Below, piece by piece: positions 46,530 through 59,338 of a stretch of DNA of 64,000 nt (position 1 is the stretch's first letter; every line of letters starts with the position of its first letter). The notes under the pieces were generated by a model, which had not been told where the DNA came from, searched no databases, and worked only from the letters and a program-made list of their open reading frames with translations. This DNA comes from Impatiens glandulifera. Taxonomy: Eukaryota > Streptophyta > Magnoliopsida > Ericales > Balsaminaceae. The stretch is taken from NCBI RefSeq assembly GCF_907164915.1, contig NC_061864.1:21548616-21612615 (forward strand), in the 5' to 3' direction. Both the position numbers and the translations under genes were made by a program.

Positions 46530-46889
46530 TGTTAGGATTTGTATCTCCCAAATCCAACCAACTTGAAACAATCTGTAAAAACACAAGAAAGAAGAACACA
46601 AGAACACACAGATTTATAATGGTTCACTCAAATTGAGCTACATCCACTTCAGCCACCACCAGATTTACTATGAAGAAGAAGAAGGAATACAGAGTTTTTG
46701 CCTCACACTTTATCTCTCTAGAATTCTGTCTCAACAATGTAAACCCTTAATAATCACATATTTATAGGGTAAACATTCAGGTAATAAACCTAAATAACTT
46801 TGGTTAGGGCCAAGCCCAAAACCAAAAAAAGAATACCCAATAATTAACAATGTAGAATTTATTATAAGTGTAGGCTCCATAACTCAACA
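46530..46889 (-). repeat. Copia-1 3' LTR
   Basis: 360 bases. Holds the uninterrupted GGCTCCATAACTCAACA that shows the empty CACTA-2 target site. Confidence 0.9.
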
Positions 46890-46951
46890 ATCTCCCACTT
46901 GGAGACTAACTTCATCATCTCTCGATCGGTAGTGGCTTTTCATTCGTTGTC

Positions 46952-49900
46952 TTAACGAAGAAGACCAACTGAAGTTGCACACAACTTCAGTTTCTCATTT
47001 GTCACAACTTTCGTCAACATATCAGCTGGATTCTCACGGGAATCTTCTCAAGAGCTAATACTCCATCTTCTAAAGCTGACCGGATGAAATGATAACGAAC
47101 CTGTATATGCTTCGTCCTACCATGATAAACAGGATTCTTTGCCAAATGAATGGCACTATGACTGTCGCATCGCAACACACTTCCCTCGTAGTCTTGACCC
47201 AATTCTCGCAAAAAGAGTTGTAACCACATCATTTCCTTAGCAGCTTCTGTCACAGCAACATACTCTGCCACACAACTAGAAAGAGCAACAATCTTCTGTA
47301 ATTTTGAAACCCAACTGATTGCAGTACCTCCTAGAGTATAAATGTACCATGTTGTGCTCTTCCTACTATTAACATCACCACCATTGTCAGCATCAACATA
47401 TCCTTCCAAACCCATATTAGACTTTCGAAAACACAAAGCGAGACCCGTACTTCCTCTTAAGTATCGTAATATCCACTTTACTACTTCCCAATGATATCTA
47501 CCCGAGTTGCTCATGAATCTGCTAACAACTCCCACTGCATGTGCTATGTCTGGTCTTGTGCAAACCATCACATACATAATACAACTAATGGTAGAGGAAT
47601 ACGGAACAATTGCCATGTAATTTTTCTCCTCCTCTGTTGAAGGCGACTAATATTTAGATAGTCTGAAGTGACTAGCTAAGAGGGTAGTAACTGGTTTTGC
47701 ATCATACAAGTTGAACCTACTAAGAACTTTCTTCACATATTCTTCTTGTGAAAGCTTGAGAACTTCTTCATCCCTGAAAATTCTCATCCAAAGGATTTGT
47801 TTTGCAGCACCCAAATCCTTCATTACAGACTCCCACTTAATCGATTCATCAGATTGTATTGTTTCCTTATAACATTCAGGTTCACCTCTATCTGTCAACA
47901 AGATATAGTTCAGAGATGGAGACCACCTCTCAACTGGTTTTCGATTCCTTGATGATCTTCACAACTGTATAACCGGTGTTTGCTGATTTACCTTTGGGGC
48001 CACGTTCTCAACGATTTCATCTTCAACAACATATTGTTCTTCTTCGACAACCGGTATATATTCAACTGAAAAATCTCTTAAATCGATTGTACCAGTCTCT
48101 TCCAACTTGGAATCATCATCTGATGTCTTCCCAACACAATCTTTGTAGAGAACCTGTTCATTGAAGATAACATTTCTGCTACGAATGATCTTCCGATTTT
48201 GATTATCCCAGAAACGATAACCAAACTCGATATCACCATAACCAATAAAAAACATTTATTAGACTTTGGATCAAGCTTGCTCCTATCACATTCATTAATA
48301 TGAACATATGATAAACAACCAAACACTTTCAAATAAGAAAGGTTTACCTTTTTATTGCTCAAAGCTTCTTCAGGAATTCTGAATTCAAGAGGAACAGAGG
48401 GTCCCTTGTTTATCAAATAGGCAGTAGTATTAATAGCTTCTGCCCAGAAGGTTTTAGGCAGCCCTGCATGAAATCTCATGCTTCTAGCACGCTCGTTCAA
48501 TGTTCGATTTATTCGTTCAGCTACTCCATTCTCTTGAGGCGTTTGGGGAACAGTCTTCACCATACTGATCCCATTCACAACACAATACTCTTTGAAATAT
48601 GAATTGATATATTCACCTCCGTTGTCGGATCTCAAACACTTAACTTTCTGATTTGTTTCATTTTCAACCAAAGCCTTCCATTTCTTGAAAATAGCAAATA
48701 CTTCAGACTTGTACTTCATAAAATATATCCATACCTTTCTTATCAAATCATCTATAAATGTTACGTAGTATTGTGATCCGCCAATAAAAGAAATAGGTGC
48801 AGGTCCCCACACATTAGTGTGTACCAACTCTAGCCTTTCTTTCTTGAGCTCATTCCCAATTTTTAAGAAACTCACCTGTTTCTATTTTCCAAGAATGCAG
48901 GTTTCACATAACTGATGTTCAACAGACTTCAGTTCTGAAATCTGCTCATTCTTCAAAAGAATTTTCATCCCATTTTCGCTCATATGGCCCAACCTGCAAT
49001 GCCACAGCTCATTATTCTTCGACTCATCAACTACAGCAGCAACTGATTCTCTACAAGTTGAAGTCGTGTATAACGTTCCAGTTTTGTGACCTCGAGCAAC
49101 AACTATTGCTCCTTTAGTCACCTTCCACGCACCATTTCCACAATTGAAATTGTGACCTTCTTCATCAAGTTGTGTAACAGATATCAAATTGCGCATTAAA
49201 CCTGGAATGTGTCTCACCTTATTAATCTTCCAAACAAAACCATTTGCCATCTTCAATTTTATGTCCCCCATACCAACAATATCTAGTGATTCACCATCTG
49301 CGAGATAAACTTTCCCACAGTTACCAGCCACATAATTCTCCATTAATTCTTTGTGGGCAGTGGTGTGGAAGGACGCTCCTGAGTCCAAAACCCATGAATC
49401 TATCGGGCTATCAACAGACAGAAGTAACGCATCAGTGACAGATTCTGTAACAACGTTGGCTGCATCATTTTTATCATCACCATTTTTCTTCGGTGCTTTG
49501 CAGTTCCTCTTTAAATGACCATGTTTACCACAATTCTAGCACTCAAATGTCCGCCCAGACTTGAACTGACTCCTCCTACTCCTTGACATAGATCTTCTCT
49601 TACCTCGGTTGAAATTTCTATCATTACCTCTTCCCCTATTTTCCACATTCAGAGCAGAACCTTTGAATGTATCACTAGAATCAATTTTACGAACCTCTTC
49701 AGTAAAAATACAATCTGTAACTTCAACAAATTTCAGTTTAACATTTCCAACTGAATTACTAATTGCTGCCCTCATAGGTTCCCAACTATTTGGTAGAGAT
49801 GCTATCAAAATCAGAGCACTAACTTCATCCCCAAAATCAATCTCAACAGATAGCAATTGATTCACAATTGTATTGAATTCATTCAAATGAGTAGTGACAG

Positions 49901-50246
49901 AAGTACCATCAACCATTCTTAAGTAAAAAAGTCTTTTCATTAAGTGTACCTTGTTGTTAGCAGATGGTTTCTCATACATATCAGAAAGAGCTTTCATCAG
50001 ACTCATGGTGGTCTTCTCTTTTTCTACATTGTGAGCATCTGTCTTGGCTAGCGTCAATCAGACAACTCCCAAAACATGTCTATCAAGGAGTTTCCATTCA
50101 GCTTCATCCATCTTCTCTAGTTTCTCACTCAAAGGAACATGAAGCTTCTTTCCAAAGAGATAATCTTCAATCTACATTCTCTAGAAGGCAAAATCTGTCC
50201 CATCAAATCTTCCAATCTCATGTCCTATACTGTTCTCACTTACCAT
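46952..50246 (-). pseudogene. Copia-1 gag-pol pseudogene
   Basis: One polyprotein reading from an ATG at 50246 to a TAA at 46952. Domains in order are UBN2-type gag (to 49536) and a CCHC knuckle (NCGKHGHLKRNC), then the aspartic protease DSGASFHTT (49388), GAG-pre-integrase (LWHCRLGH), an integrase core with its conserved acids (FIDD, SDNGGEY, PQENGVAERINR; 48875-48250), and the linker. The RT core is largely deleted: the sequence jumps from KWESVMK to DLGAAKQILW near 47820, so YVDD is gone. RNase H (47616-47014) follows. Breaks are stops at TGG and CAG codons in gag, TGG to TAG in the knuckle, CAG to TAG after 48882, and frameshifts near 48250 and 47040. Confidence 0.88.
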
Positions 50247-50275
50247 TGTTTCCAATGCCCAGATCTAGCCTAGCT

Positions 50276-50287
50276 GCTCTGATACCA
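50276..50287 (-). other. Copia-1 primer-binding site
   Basis: The minus strand reads TGGTATCAGAGC two bases inside the 5' LTR, complementary to the 3' end of initiator tRNA-Met, where reverse transcription starts. Confidence 0.9.
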
Positions 50288-50289
50288 AT

Positions 50290-50642
50290 TGTTAGAATTT
50301 ATATCTCCCAAATCCAACCAGCTTGAAACAATATGTAAAAATACAAGAAAGAAGAACACAAGAACACACAGATTTATAGTGGTTCACTCAAATTAAGCTA
50401 CATCCACTTCAGCCACTACCATATTTACTATGAAGAAGAAGGAATACATAGTTTTTGCCTCACACTTTATCTCTCTAGAATTCTGTCTCAACAATGTAAA
50501 CCCTTAATAATCACATATTTATAGGGTAAACATTCAGGTAATAAACCTAAATAACTTTGGTCAGGCCCAAGCCCAAAACCAAAAAAAGAAAACCCAATAA
50601 ACTCTAATTAACAATGTAGAGTTTATTATAAGTGTAGGTTCC
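50290..50642 (-). repeat. Copia-1 5' LTR (main part)
   Basis: Matches 46530-46878 closely. The remaining 11 bases (ATAACTCAACA) lie at 59328-59338 on the far side of CACTA-2. Confidence 0.92.
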
Positions 50643-50659
50643 CACTAGTAGAAAATAGG

Positions 50660-51290
50660 TCTTCTGTAACGACTCCTAGTAACGGCGTTCGAACACCCTT
50701 ACTAATGTTTTTCATCAGTAACGGTTAAATTAAGCCGTTATATTTTCAGTCCATCAGTAACGGTTATATAAACCGTTATAGATCTAGAGATATATCTGTA
50801 ACGATTTTGGTATAAAACCGTTACAGATAGAGTAACTGTAACGGTTACAAAGAAAACCGTTACAGAAAGCAAGCCGTCTTTTCAACATCTCTGCAAGTAT
50901 CTGTAACGATTATAGAGAAAGCCGTTACAGATAAGGCTTCATTTAAGGTTTTAGTAAGGGATATCTGTAACGGATTTTGATGGAAACTGTTACAGATAGA
51001 GTATCTGTAACGGTTATGAAGAAAACTGTTACAGAAAGCAAACCGTCTTTTCAACATCTCTACTAGTATCTGTAACGGTTATAGAGAAAACCGTTACAGA
51101 TAAGGCTTCGGTTTAAAGCTTTTAGTTAGGGATATCTGTAACGGTTTTTGATGAAAACCGTTACTAATAGATTATATGTAATGGTTTTCTCTATAACCGT
51201 TACAGATAGAGTATCTGTCTTTTCAAATTCTTTATTAGTATCTGTAACGGTTTCTATATAACCGTTACAGATACTCATTAATAAACCGCG
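50660..51290. repeat. CACTA-2 5' subterminal repeats (paired TCTGTAACGG motifs)
   Basis: Alternating TATCTGTAACGG and CCGTTACAGATA boxes, about 10-15 bases apart within a pair, make a chain of short hairpins. They are the likely binding sites of the element's own protein, as in En/Spm. Confidence 0.85.
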
Positions 51291-53368
51291 GGCCTTCTTC
51301 CTTTCTTTCTTTTCTTTTCTTCTTCCATTTTCTTCCGCGCCCGTTTCTTTTCCTTTCTTCCGTCTGAAGTCGCCGCCGGTTATCATCTTCTTCTTCCGCC
51401 GATCTTCTTCTTCCGCCGATCATCCGCCCCAATCAGGTAAGTTCTTCTTCCCTCTTTTCTTCTTCTTCCCTCTTCTCTGTTCCGTCTATTTCTCTTCTTC
51501 TACTGGCCAACATTCCGATCACCGTCGGCCGCCGTTGCCTTCCGATCAATCAGGTAAGTTCTTCTTTTTTTCCTCATTTCGAATTTCTGAAATATTTTAG
51601 TTCCCATGCAATTGATTAGGTTAGTCTGATAATTTGTTAGGTTAGTATTTTTCATTGATTATGTTAGTATTTTTCATTGATTAGGTTAGTGTGATAATCT
51701 GTTAGGTTAGTATTTTCCTGTCCTTTGATGCTAGTGCCTATTCTGTACTGATACCAAATTATAATAGATAGAATGACAGCGAATTCATCTTTATACTAAT
51801 AAAAGAGTCAAATGACGCTCAAAGGACATTAGAAATTCATTTGGTTACCAATATTTAGAAGTCTTTATGATGAGATACCAAATTTTTATGCTTCCATTCT
51901 CTAAACAAGTCTCAATTCCTAAATATGTGGTTGATGATATGGTTTTACTACCATTCTTATGGGTATTATAATACGGGTAAACAATGAAACTGAATATGAT
52001 GTCTATATAACTTCGATAACAGGTGGCATTTATTCCATATATTACTGCTGGTGATCCTGATCTCCTGATCTGTCAACAACAACAAAAGCACTTAAAATCC
52101 TCGATTCTTGTGGATCAGACATTATAGAATTATAGTGATCATCGATTTGTCACTTGATTCAGGTATGCAGTCTTTTAAGCAAAACCTTTATGATCTTGTA
52201 ATCTTTGTTGATTGTTGACTTTGGTTTGTGGGATTACATGACCTTATATTTAACAATTTAGTTGAGTTATTGTTTGATAGAATGATTTTCTATATAGAAG
52301 TTGTTGTTGTGGGATTCACAATATGACCTATTTGTTTAGATGATCAACAAGTAATTAGTTGGTTAACTAAATTATGATTTAGGCGATTTTCTAATTTTAT
52401 CACCCAAAGTTTATATAGTATGTTTACAGTTGATCAATCGTTTATAGACACTCTCCCTGTTTTCAATACAAAATCGATTATAGGTGTTTGTCTTTGTGAA
52501 TTTGTGGCTGATGATAATCTCAGTCTTTACCTAAATGTAGCCATGCTTTTCACATTGAGTTGATTATGTGTATTGATACATAATCCAATTTTTGGTTTGC
52601 AGAAATTCAGAATTTCCCCGTTTGAACTGTTGAATTCGTTCTTCACTGCCGTTTGAACGGTATAATCAGGTATTCAATCATGTTACTTCTTATATATGTT
52701 GAACTGTTGAATCAGGTTTTCATTATCACTTTTTGCGTTTGAACTGTTGAATCAGGTTGCATCCATTTCAATTCTATTAGGGGTTTGAATTTGCCATTGT
52801 CTTTGCTGCCGCGGATTGTAGTTTGCACTTCAAAATCCAGGTTAGTTCTTATTTACAATTAATGTTAGATTGTTAGTAGATTATTGATGTTAGGTTAGTG
52901 GATAATTTGTATGTTAGGTTAGATAATATTGAATGCTAAGTTAGATTATTTGATGTTAGATTTAGGTAAATTATTTGAATGTTAGATTATTAGATTTAGG
53001 TAGATTAAGGTAGATTATTTGTATGTTAGATTATTGCATGTTTGGATTATTAGATTAATTGTATGTTAGATTATTGGATTGGTATATATTAAGTTAAATT
53101 AATTTGTATGTTAGATTATTGCATGTTTGGATTATTAGATTAATTGTATGTTAGATTATTGGATTGGTAGATTAAGTTAGATTAATTTTTATGTTAGATA
53201 ATTGCATGTTTGGATTATTAAATTAATTGTATGTTAGATTATTGGATTGGTAAATTAAGTTAGAGTAATTTGTATGTTAGATTATTGCATGTTTGGATTA
53301 TTAGATTAATTGTATGTTAGATTATTGGATTGGTAGATTAAGTAAGATTAATTTGTATGTTAGGTTAG
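51291..53368 (+). other. CACTA-2 leader region of the transposase gene
   Basis: A CT-rich stretch (51295-51560), probably transcription-start proximal, is followed by AT-rich sequence with several possible GT-AG introns and repeated 'tgaactgttgaatcaggt'-like exons (about 52625-52760). No conserved protein is seen. Confidence 0.5.
53036..53368. repeat. About 84-bp tandem repeat, four copies, in the CACTA-2 leader
   Basis: The unit containing GCATGTTTGGATTATTAG recurs at 53036, 53121, 53204 and 53287, ending just before the transposase ATG. It is noncoding. Confidence 0.85.
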
Positions 53369-56300
53369 ATGGAAATCCCAGACAAAACATGGATGACTAT
53401 ACTTCGTACCGATCCTAAATATAGTGAAGGGTTGACAAATTCATAGAATTTGCTGAAAGGTCTACGGGTAGATCATCGATTGCATGTCCTTGTTTAAGGT
53501 GTGCAAATCGAGTATATGAGAATAAGAGTGTGGTTAGATCCCATCTAATTGTATACGGAATAAGACAAAATTATGGTTTTTGGTATTTTCACGGTGAAAA
53601 GAGATCAATTGGACGTCAACTTGTAAATGTTGTTACCGAGAATGTGGAGGAAGATGAATCAGATGATGAAATTGAAGACGAACCGATCAATGAACCACCA
53701 AATAACGAGACTAATATCATGGAAGACGAACCTGTTGAAGTTTGCGAGGATCATCTAATGGAAGATATTATTGCTGAGGATCATCTAATGGAAGATATTA
53801 TTGCTGATTTGTACCCTAATGTCAACATTGATAATGAACATCCGAGTGAAAATGAGTCTTTCGTTGATGATGCTACGTTTTACAAATTGTTGGACGATTC
53901 GAAACTACCTTTGTATGAAGGTTCTCGCATTTCCAAATCCTCAAATCTTTTTAAACTTCTTCACATAAAGAATGTAGGTCAGTGGACAAACACATCATTT
54001 GATTTATTGTTGAGTTTATTGAAGGAGGAAATACTGCCAATTCATAATCAACTACCGAATTCGTATTATGAGTGCAAGAAATTCATTAGAGACATGGGTC
54101 TATCGTACGAAACAATTGACGCGTGTAAGAATGATTGCATGCTTTTTCGTAAAGAGGATAAGAATTTGCAGCAATGTAAAGTTTGTGGGCTTTCTAGGTG
54201 GAATGTCAATAAATCTAATGGTGCAATTCGAACGAAGGTGAATGGTAAGTATATACCCAACAAGTCGCTGCGCTATTTTCCATTAAAACCGAGGTTGCAA
54301 AGATTATACATGTGTTCCAAAACTGCTCCACGCATGACTTGGCATAAAGATAACAATCCCGAAGATGATGTGCTGAGGCATCCTGCTAATTCAATGACAT
54401 GGAAGACCTTTGATAACTTGTACCCAAATTTCTCAACAGAACCTCGAAATGTGCGACTTGGTTTGGCTAGTGATGGTTTTCAACCTTTTGCTAGCGGAAA
54501 AACATCGTACAACATTTGGCCAGTTATTCTCATCCCTTACAACGTCTCTCCTACCACATGTATGGACAAAAACAATTTTCTTCTTTCAATGCTCATTCCA
54601 GGACCAAAAAGTCCCGGTGATTCTATTGACGTATTTCTTGAGCCACTTATTGAAGAGTTGACGGAATTGTGGAATACCGGTGTGAAGACATACGATGCAA
54701 GCAGAAAACAATACTTTAATTTACGGGCAGCTTTTATGTGGACTATTAATGATTTCCCTGCATATGCAAATTTGTCTGGATGGAGTACAAAGGGGAAATT
54801 GGCATGTCCGTCTTGTAATCAGAACACCGCGTCTTTGAGGTTAACAAACTGCCAGAAGGAGTGTTACATGAATCATCGACGATTTCTCCCGTCTAATAAT
54901 CGATGGCGCAAAGAGACCGATACGTTTGACGGGCATACTGAGCATAGAGGTCCCCCTGTACTATTATCGGGTTCCGAAATTCAATTACAGGCGCGAGATC
55001 TAAAGAAAATTTGTTTGACAAAGTACCTGCCTAAGAAAACGAAAGTTATACATGAATCCCGAGGTGATAATTGGAACAAATTCAGTATATTCTTTCAATT
55101 GCCTTACTGAAAATTTTTGATGTTGAGACATAATTTGGATGTAATGCATATTGAGAAGAATATATGTGATAGTTTGTTGGGAACTTTAATGAATTTCAAA
55201 GAAAAGACCAAGGATGGAATTAAAGCAAGAAAAGATTTTGTCATAATGAACATAAAACATTCCTTACATCCGGTTGAAGTTGATGGTGTTCTTCGGTGTC
55301 CGCCGACCCCCTATTCTTTGTCCTCAGAACACAAGAAACGTTTATGTCAATTTTTGAAAGATATTAAAATGCCCGACGGTTTTTGTTCAAATATTGGGGC
55401 GTGTGTAAACATGGAGGAGAAAAAAATTCCAGGATTGAAGAGTCACGATTGTCACATTCTATTACAATATCTCCTTCCACTAGCTACACGTGGCCTACTT
55501 CCCGATGATGTGTACGATGCCGTGGTGAATTTAGCAAGGTTCTTTCGGTTGCTTTGCCAAAAAAGTTTACAACGCGGGCAATTGGAAACATTACATGACG
55601 ACATTGTCTTGACACTTTGCAAATTGGAGAAGATCTTTCCACCTTTTTTTTTGATATAATGGTGCATTTGCCAGTTCATTTAGCTTTTGAAGCTTGTCTT
55701 GGAGGGCCGGTTCAGTATCGATGGATGTATCCAGTTGAACAATATATGAGCACACTCAAGAAATACCTTAGGAACAGGAACTTTCCAGAAGGTTCAATTA
55801 GCGAGAGTTACATTTTGAATGAGAGTATGAGCATGTGTGCCCGATATTTGGACGATCAAGAGTCAGATGATGAATCGATAAATACAAGTACAACATTCTC
55901 CATATTCATCGCTATGGAAGACTTATCTAATGGCACATCCTACACATATCAACCGGGTGATCGTGAGCGTGCTCATTGGTACATTTTAAAAAATTGTCGC
56001 GAAGCTGAAGAATATTATAAGTAAGTCCATTAATTTCATTATGAGGTATGATTTAAGTAATAATTTAATCTGTCATTTGCGCAGCGATTTCGTTCAATCA
56101 TGCCCTCCTAATATTTCCAATGAGGCTCGGGATAAACAATATGTTAGATATTTCCAAGAAAGAGTAAGTAATCGTATCAACAATTTTCTTTTTTAGTATA
56201 TGACAATTAGTTTAACAATAATTTCTAATTAATATATAGGTGGAGCAATTAACCGATCAATCCGATAGGACAACGAATCTTAAGATTTTAGGACGTGGGC

Positions 56301-56719
56301 CTACATTGTATGCAAAGAAATATAACTCGTGCAAAATAAATGGGTACAAGTTTAACACTGAAAAACATGACGAGAGTTTGACTACCCAAAATAGCGGGGT
56401 TTTGGTTGTTGGTAATAATGGGACCGAGACTATTAACTACTATGGAGTGATCAATGAAATCATAGAAGTGATATTCTTTTGTGGAAGACGAGTGATTCTC
56501 TTCAAATGCAAATGGTTTGATGTTTATCACAAAGATCGGGGCATTAAAGTTGATAAGTATGGTTATGTTATTATAAATATCAACAGGATTCTACAGACTC
56601 AATTAAATGAACCATTCATAATGGCAAGCCAAGCACAACAAGTCTTTTACTCTACAGATATGACATCAAGGCTTGATTGGAAAATTGTGACACCAATAAA
56701 TCCCCGTTACTCAAATTAA
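53369..56719 (+). pseudogene. CACTA-2 TNP2-type transposase, near full length with disabling changes
   Basis: The ATG at 53369 begins MEIPDKTWMTILRTDP, the transposase-associated N-terminal domain with its Cys motif (CPCLRCANRV). An indel near 53431 shifts the frame. The long frame 53530-55110 holds an acidic linker and the TNP2 catalytic core (SMLIPGPKSPGDSIDVFLEP, GKLACPSCNQN). At 55108-55110 the expected PYW reads PY-stop (TGG to TGA), and the next residues HNLDVMHIEKNICD are in frame. A poly-T slip near 55650 moves into the DUF4218 part (VHLPVHLAFEACLGGPVQYR). Introns at 56021-56084 and 56164-56239 lead to the DUF4216 exon, ending at 56719. The enzyme would cut CACTA ends; this copy needs three corrections to be read through. 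Confidence 0.9.
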
Positions 56720-56793
56720 GGTTGAATTATTTTCCATGAAAGGTTACTTGTAAATTTTTCTTATAAACATTACATTCAATATTTGCAGCTATC

Positions 56794-58558
56794 ATGGCAC
56801 CGAAAAGAATGCAAGGTAAGAGTTTAAGCAGCCAGCTAAACGACCTTGTACAGAGGACCGAGGAGCATTCAGAAGATCCTTTGCAATTACTTAACTCTAT
56901 CGGGGAAATTGATTTGGACCTTGATGATGTGATGAATGTTGATAGTGTACCAAACACTAACCCCAATAATGATGATGATGATGAGACACAACCCCCGTCT
57001 GAGGAGCAAGATGGAGGTACTTGTGTTTGCTTAAGTGAGTTGTTATGATCCTATATAATTTTTTGTTTAATTTTAGGATCTATTTCGAGGAGGAGACGGG
57101 GCAAGAACAAAAATAAAGCAGTTGGTAGATTGCAAGCGGGGCAAAAGATGACTCTTCATTTTCACTCGGTAGATGGTAAACCAATGTGCGAGAATAGGAC
57201 AGCTTGGTCGAGGCATATTGGGAGTGTCATTCGAGACTCCAATGCACTACCTCACAGGACTTTGCGTTGGTCGGACCTGAGCTCTACACAGCTAGATCAC
57301 ATATGGATGGCTATCACGGTAACTTTTTATATTATTAAGTCCATTATGTATTCATCACAATCTATAATCGTTTTAATGTTGACTATTTAGGATCCTTTCG
57401 TGGCTGTGGGGGAGGACATCAACAACTATCGAAGACAAGGTTTATTTCAAGCCAACAAATTATGGGATAGATGGAGATGTCATTGGAACACCATGTACAT
57501 TAAAGCCCGTGAAGGTAACGAGCAAGCGATTAGGGCAAATCCCCCTCCCGAGATCGAAATAAGTGATTGACATTATCTACTTGATCGTCGCTTTCTCACT
57601 CCGGAATTCAAGGTAAATTAAAGTGTTTATAAAGAGCTCTTACATTAATCATTCATTAAACACAAATGTTTTCTTATTTGCGGAAAACAAGTACTGTGAA
57701 TGCGCAAAATAGGTCGCGTGTTGTGTACAAGAATCATGCGGGCAACATCTCATTTTCGCAAGTGGAGAAGCAAATGGTTCGTTTTATCATTGAATAACAA
57801 AGTTTATAATGTTATTACGTTTTTATTAATTATTAAATTTGTACAGGAGAAGACTACCGGTACGTTGCCTAATTTTGCGGAATTATTTCTACACACTCAT
57901 ACAAAGAAACCAACTCTGCAAGATCCAAATCCGGAGGTTCCCCCTATTATTCAAGAAAAAGTGGTAAGTCGTGTTTATTAGTTTTATTTATTTTATGTAT
58001 GTAATCAAATGTAATTTGTGTTTATAGACTTCCTTGCGAACTGCTATAGAAGAAGACCCAAATAGAAATGAATTGCAGTTGGCTAAGTGCGCATTCGGGT
58101 CTCAAGGACATGGGCGAGTTGTGGGTTTGGGCTCCGGTGTCACACCTAGATCTTTTAGAGTTGATGCTCGTGGTGGTTCTAGCACACAGCGCGGTGACAC
58201 GCAAAATTTCCGTGAACAAAACGAACTTTTACTTGAGGAGATGCAGAGGATGCGAGAGGAGCGTGAAGCGGAGAAGCTTCAGTCACGGAGAGAGCGCGAA
58301 GAAGCCTTACTCGAGCGTCAGATGGAGCGTGAGGAAGCACAAAGGCAGCGTGAAATGGAGCGCGAAGAATTATTGATGCAGCGTCAAGAGAAACGTGAAG
58401 AAGCTCGAAGGGAGAGACAACAATCACTTATAGAGCGTGATAGAATGCGGGATGAGATGCTTGAGATGAGATCGACGATGAACTTCTTATTATCCAGGAT
58501 TCCCCGTGATGAACGTCCACCTGCCCCTCCCACTAGAGATGATGCCCTTCCCACTTAG
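56794..58558 (+). pseudogene. CACTA-2 Transposase_24-type protein, interrupted
   Basis: Six exons are suggested by GT-AG borders: 56794-57016, 57077-57318, 57391-57612, about 57682-57776, 57847-57963 and 58028-58558. The protein begins MAPKRMQGKSLSSQLNDLVQ, has an Asp-rich stretch, the conserved plant transposase block (WSRHIGSVIRDSNALP, INNYRRQGLFQANKLWDRW), and ends in a long Arg/Glu coiled coil built from EREE-type repeats and a Pro-rich tail. A TGA in exon 3 (after PPPEIEISD, expected Trp) and a damaged acceptor or indel at exon 4 break it. The role in the family is thought to be DNA binding or partnering with TNP2; this is inference. Confidence 0.82.
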
Positions 58559-58869
58559 AGATGATGCCCCTTCCACTTGATCGTCGCTTTCTCACTTGAA
58601 TTCTGGTTAGTTGAAATGTTATTTGAAGTACGTTAATTAATGGTTTTGTGGATTTGTGATATGATATTGTAGTTTGTGATATGATTGTAGTAGTTTGTGG
58701 ATGGATTGTAGTAGTTTGTGGATGGATTATAGTAGTTTGTGGATGATTATTGTTTTGAATTAATGATTGTAGTTTTGGGTTTTTGGTTATTGATGATTGT
58801 GCTTTTTGGTTTTGGTAATTGATGATTGTGGTTTTATATATATAGGTATAAATTTGTAAAAAAAAACGA

Positions 58870-59310
58870 TTAGGGTTTAGTAACGGTTAAATAAATTAAA
58901 AAAACGTTACTATAAACCTGACTGTAACGGTTTAACAAATAAAAAGCCGTCATAGAAACAACACAAGTATCTGTAACGGTTTTCGAAACCGTTACAGATA
59001 CTACTGCCTTTCAGTAATGGTTTTAAGCCGGCTAAAACCGTTACTGTTGTTTATTTAATATCAGTAACGGTTTTCGAAGACCGTTACTGATACTTGTGTT
59101 GTTTCTGTGACGGTTTTAAGACGGCTAGAACTGTTACTGTTGTTCCTTTAATATCAGTAACGGTTTTCGAACGCCGTTACTGATACTTGTGAAGTTTCTG
59201 TAACGTAATTTTTAGTAATGATTGGTAACGGTTTTATTTGCCGTTACAATTATGTTTCAGTAACGGCGTTCGATACTTTCAGTAACGGTTTTCGCCCTTA
59301 CTAATACCCC
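58870..59310. repeat. CACTA-2 3' subterminal repeats
   Basis: Paired GTAACGGTTTT and AAAACCGTTAC boxes, mirror-type arrangement to the 5' end. 58560-58869 is a GT-rich stretch ('ttgtagtagtttgtggatgg' repeats) with no gene, probably the 3' untranslated region. Confidence 0.85.
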
Positions 59311-59338
59311 TTTTTCTACTAGTGTCCATAACTCAACA

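Larger units (their letters stand above)
50643..59324 (+). mobile_element. CACTA-2: complete 8.7-kb CACTA/En-Spm transposon
   Basis: Starts CACTAGTAGAAAA (50643) and ends TTTTTCTACTAGTG (59324), and is flanked by the 3-bp duplication TCC (50640-50642 and 59325-59327). It was inserted in the 5' LTR of Copia-1; the other LTR shows the intact site. Inside are subterminal repeats at both ends (50660-51290 and 58870-59310), an untranslated leader with several intron-like segments, a TNP2-type transposase gene (53369-56719) and a Transposase_24-type gene (56794-58558). Both genes are almost full length but interrupted by a few point changes, so the element is probably unable to move by itself yet could be moved in trans. 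Confidence 0.95.
46530..59338 (-). mobile_element. Copia-1: Ty1/Copia retrotransposon, interrupted by CACTA-2
   Basis: LTRs of about 360 bp start TGTTAG and end CTCAACA: left 46530-46889; right 50290-50642 plus 59328-59338 after removing CACTA-2 and its duplicated TCC. The minus strand carries, from right to left, the 5' LTR, a primer-binding site TGGTATCAGAGC (50276-50287, tRNA-Met type), gag-pol, and a purine tract AAGTGGGAGAT (46890-46900) next to the 3' LTR. The flanking target bases are CGTGA (46525-46529) and TGTGA (59339-59343), a 5-bp duplication with one change. The satellite reads straight through the insertion point. Confidence 0.92.

Noticed and set aside
50660..51290. Regularly spaced repeats that look like a CRISPR array
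   Set aside because: The boxes are inverted pairs within CACTA ends, spacing is irregular, and the DNA is plant nuclear.
51126..51386. 86-residue minus-strand frame in CACTA-2
   Set aside because: Covers subterminal repeats and the CT-rich leader; its residues simply reflect the repeats.
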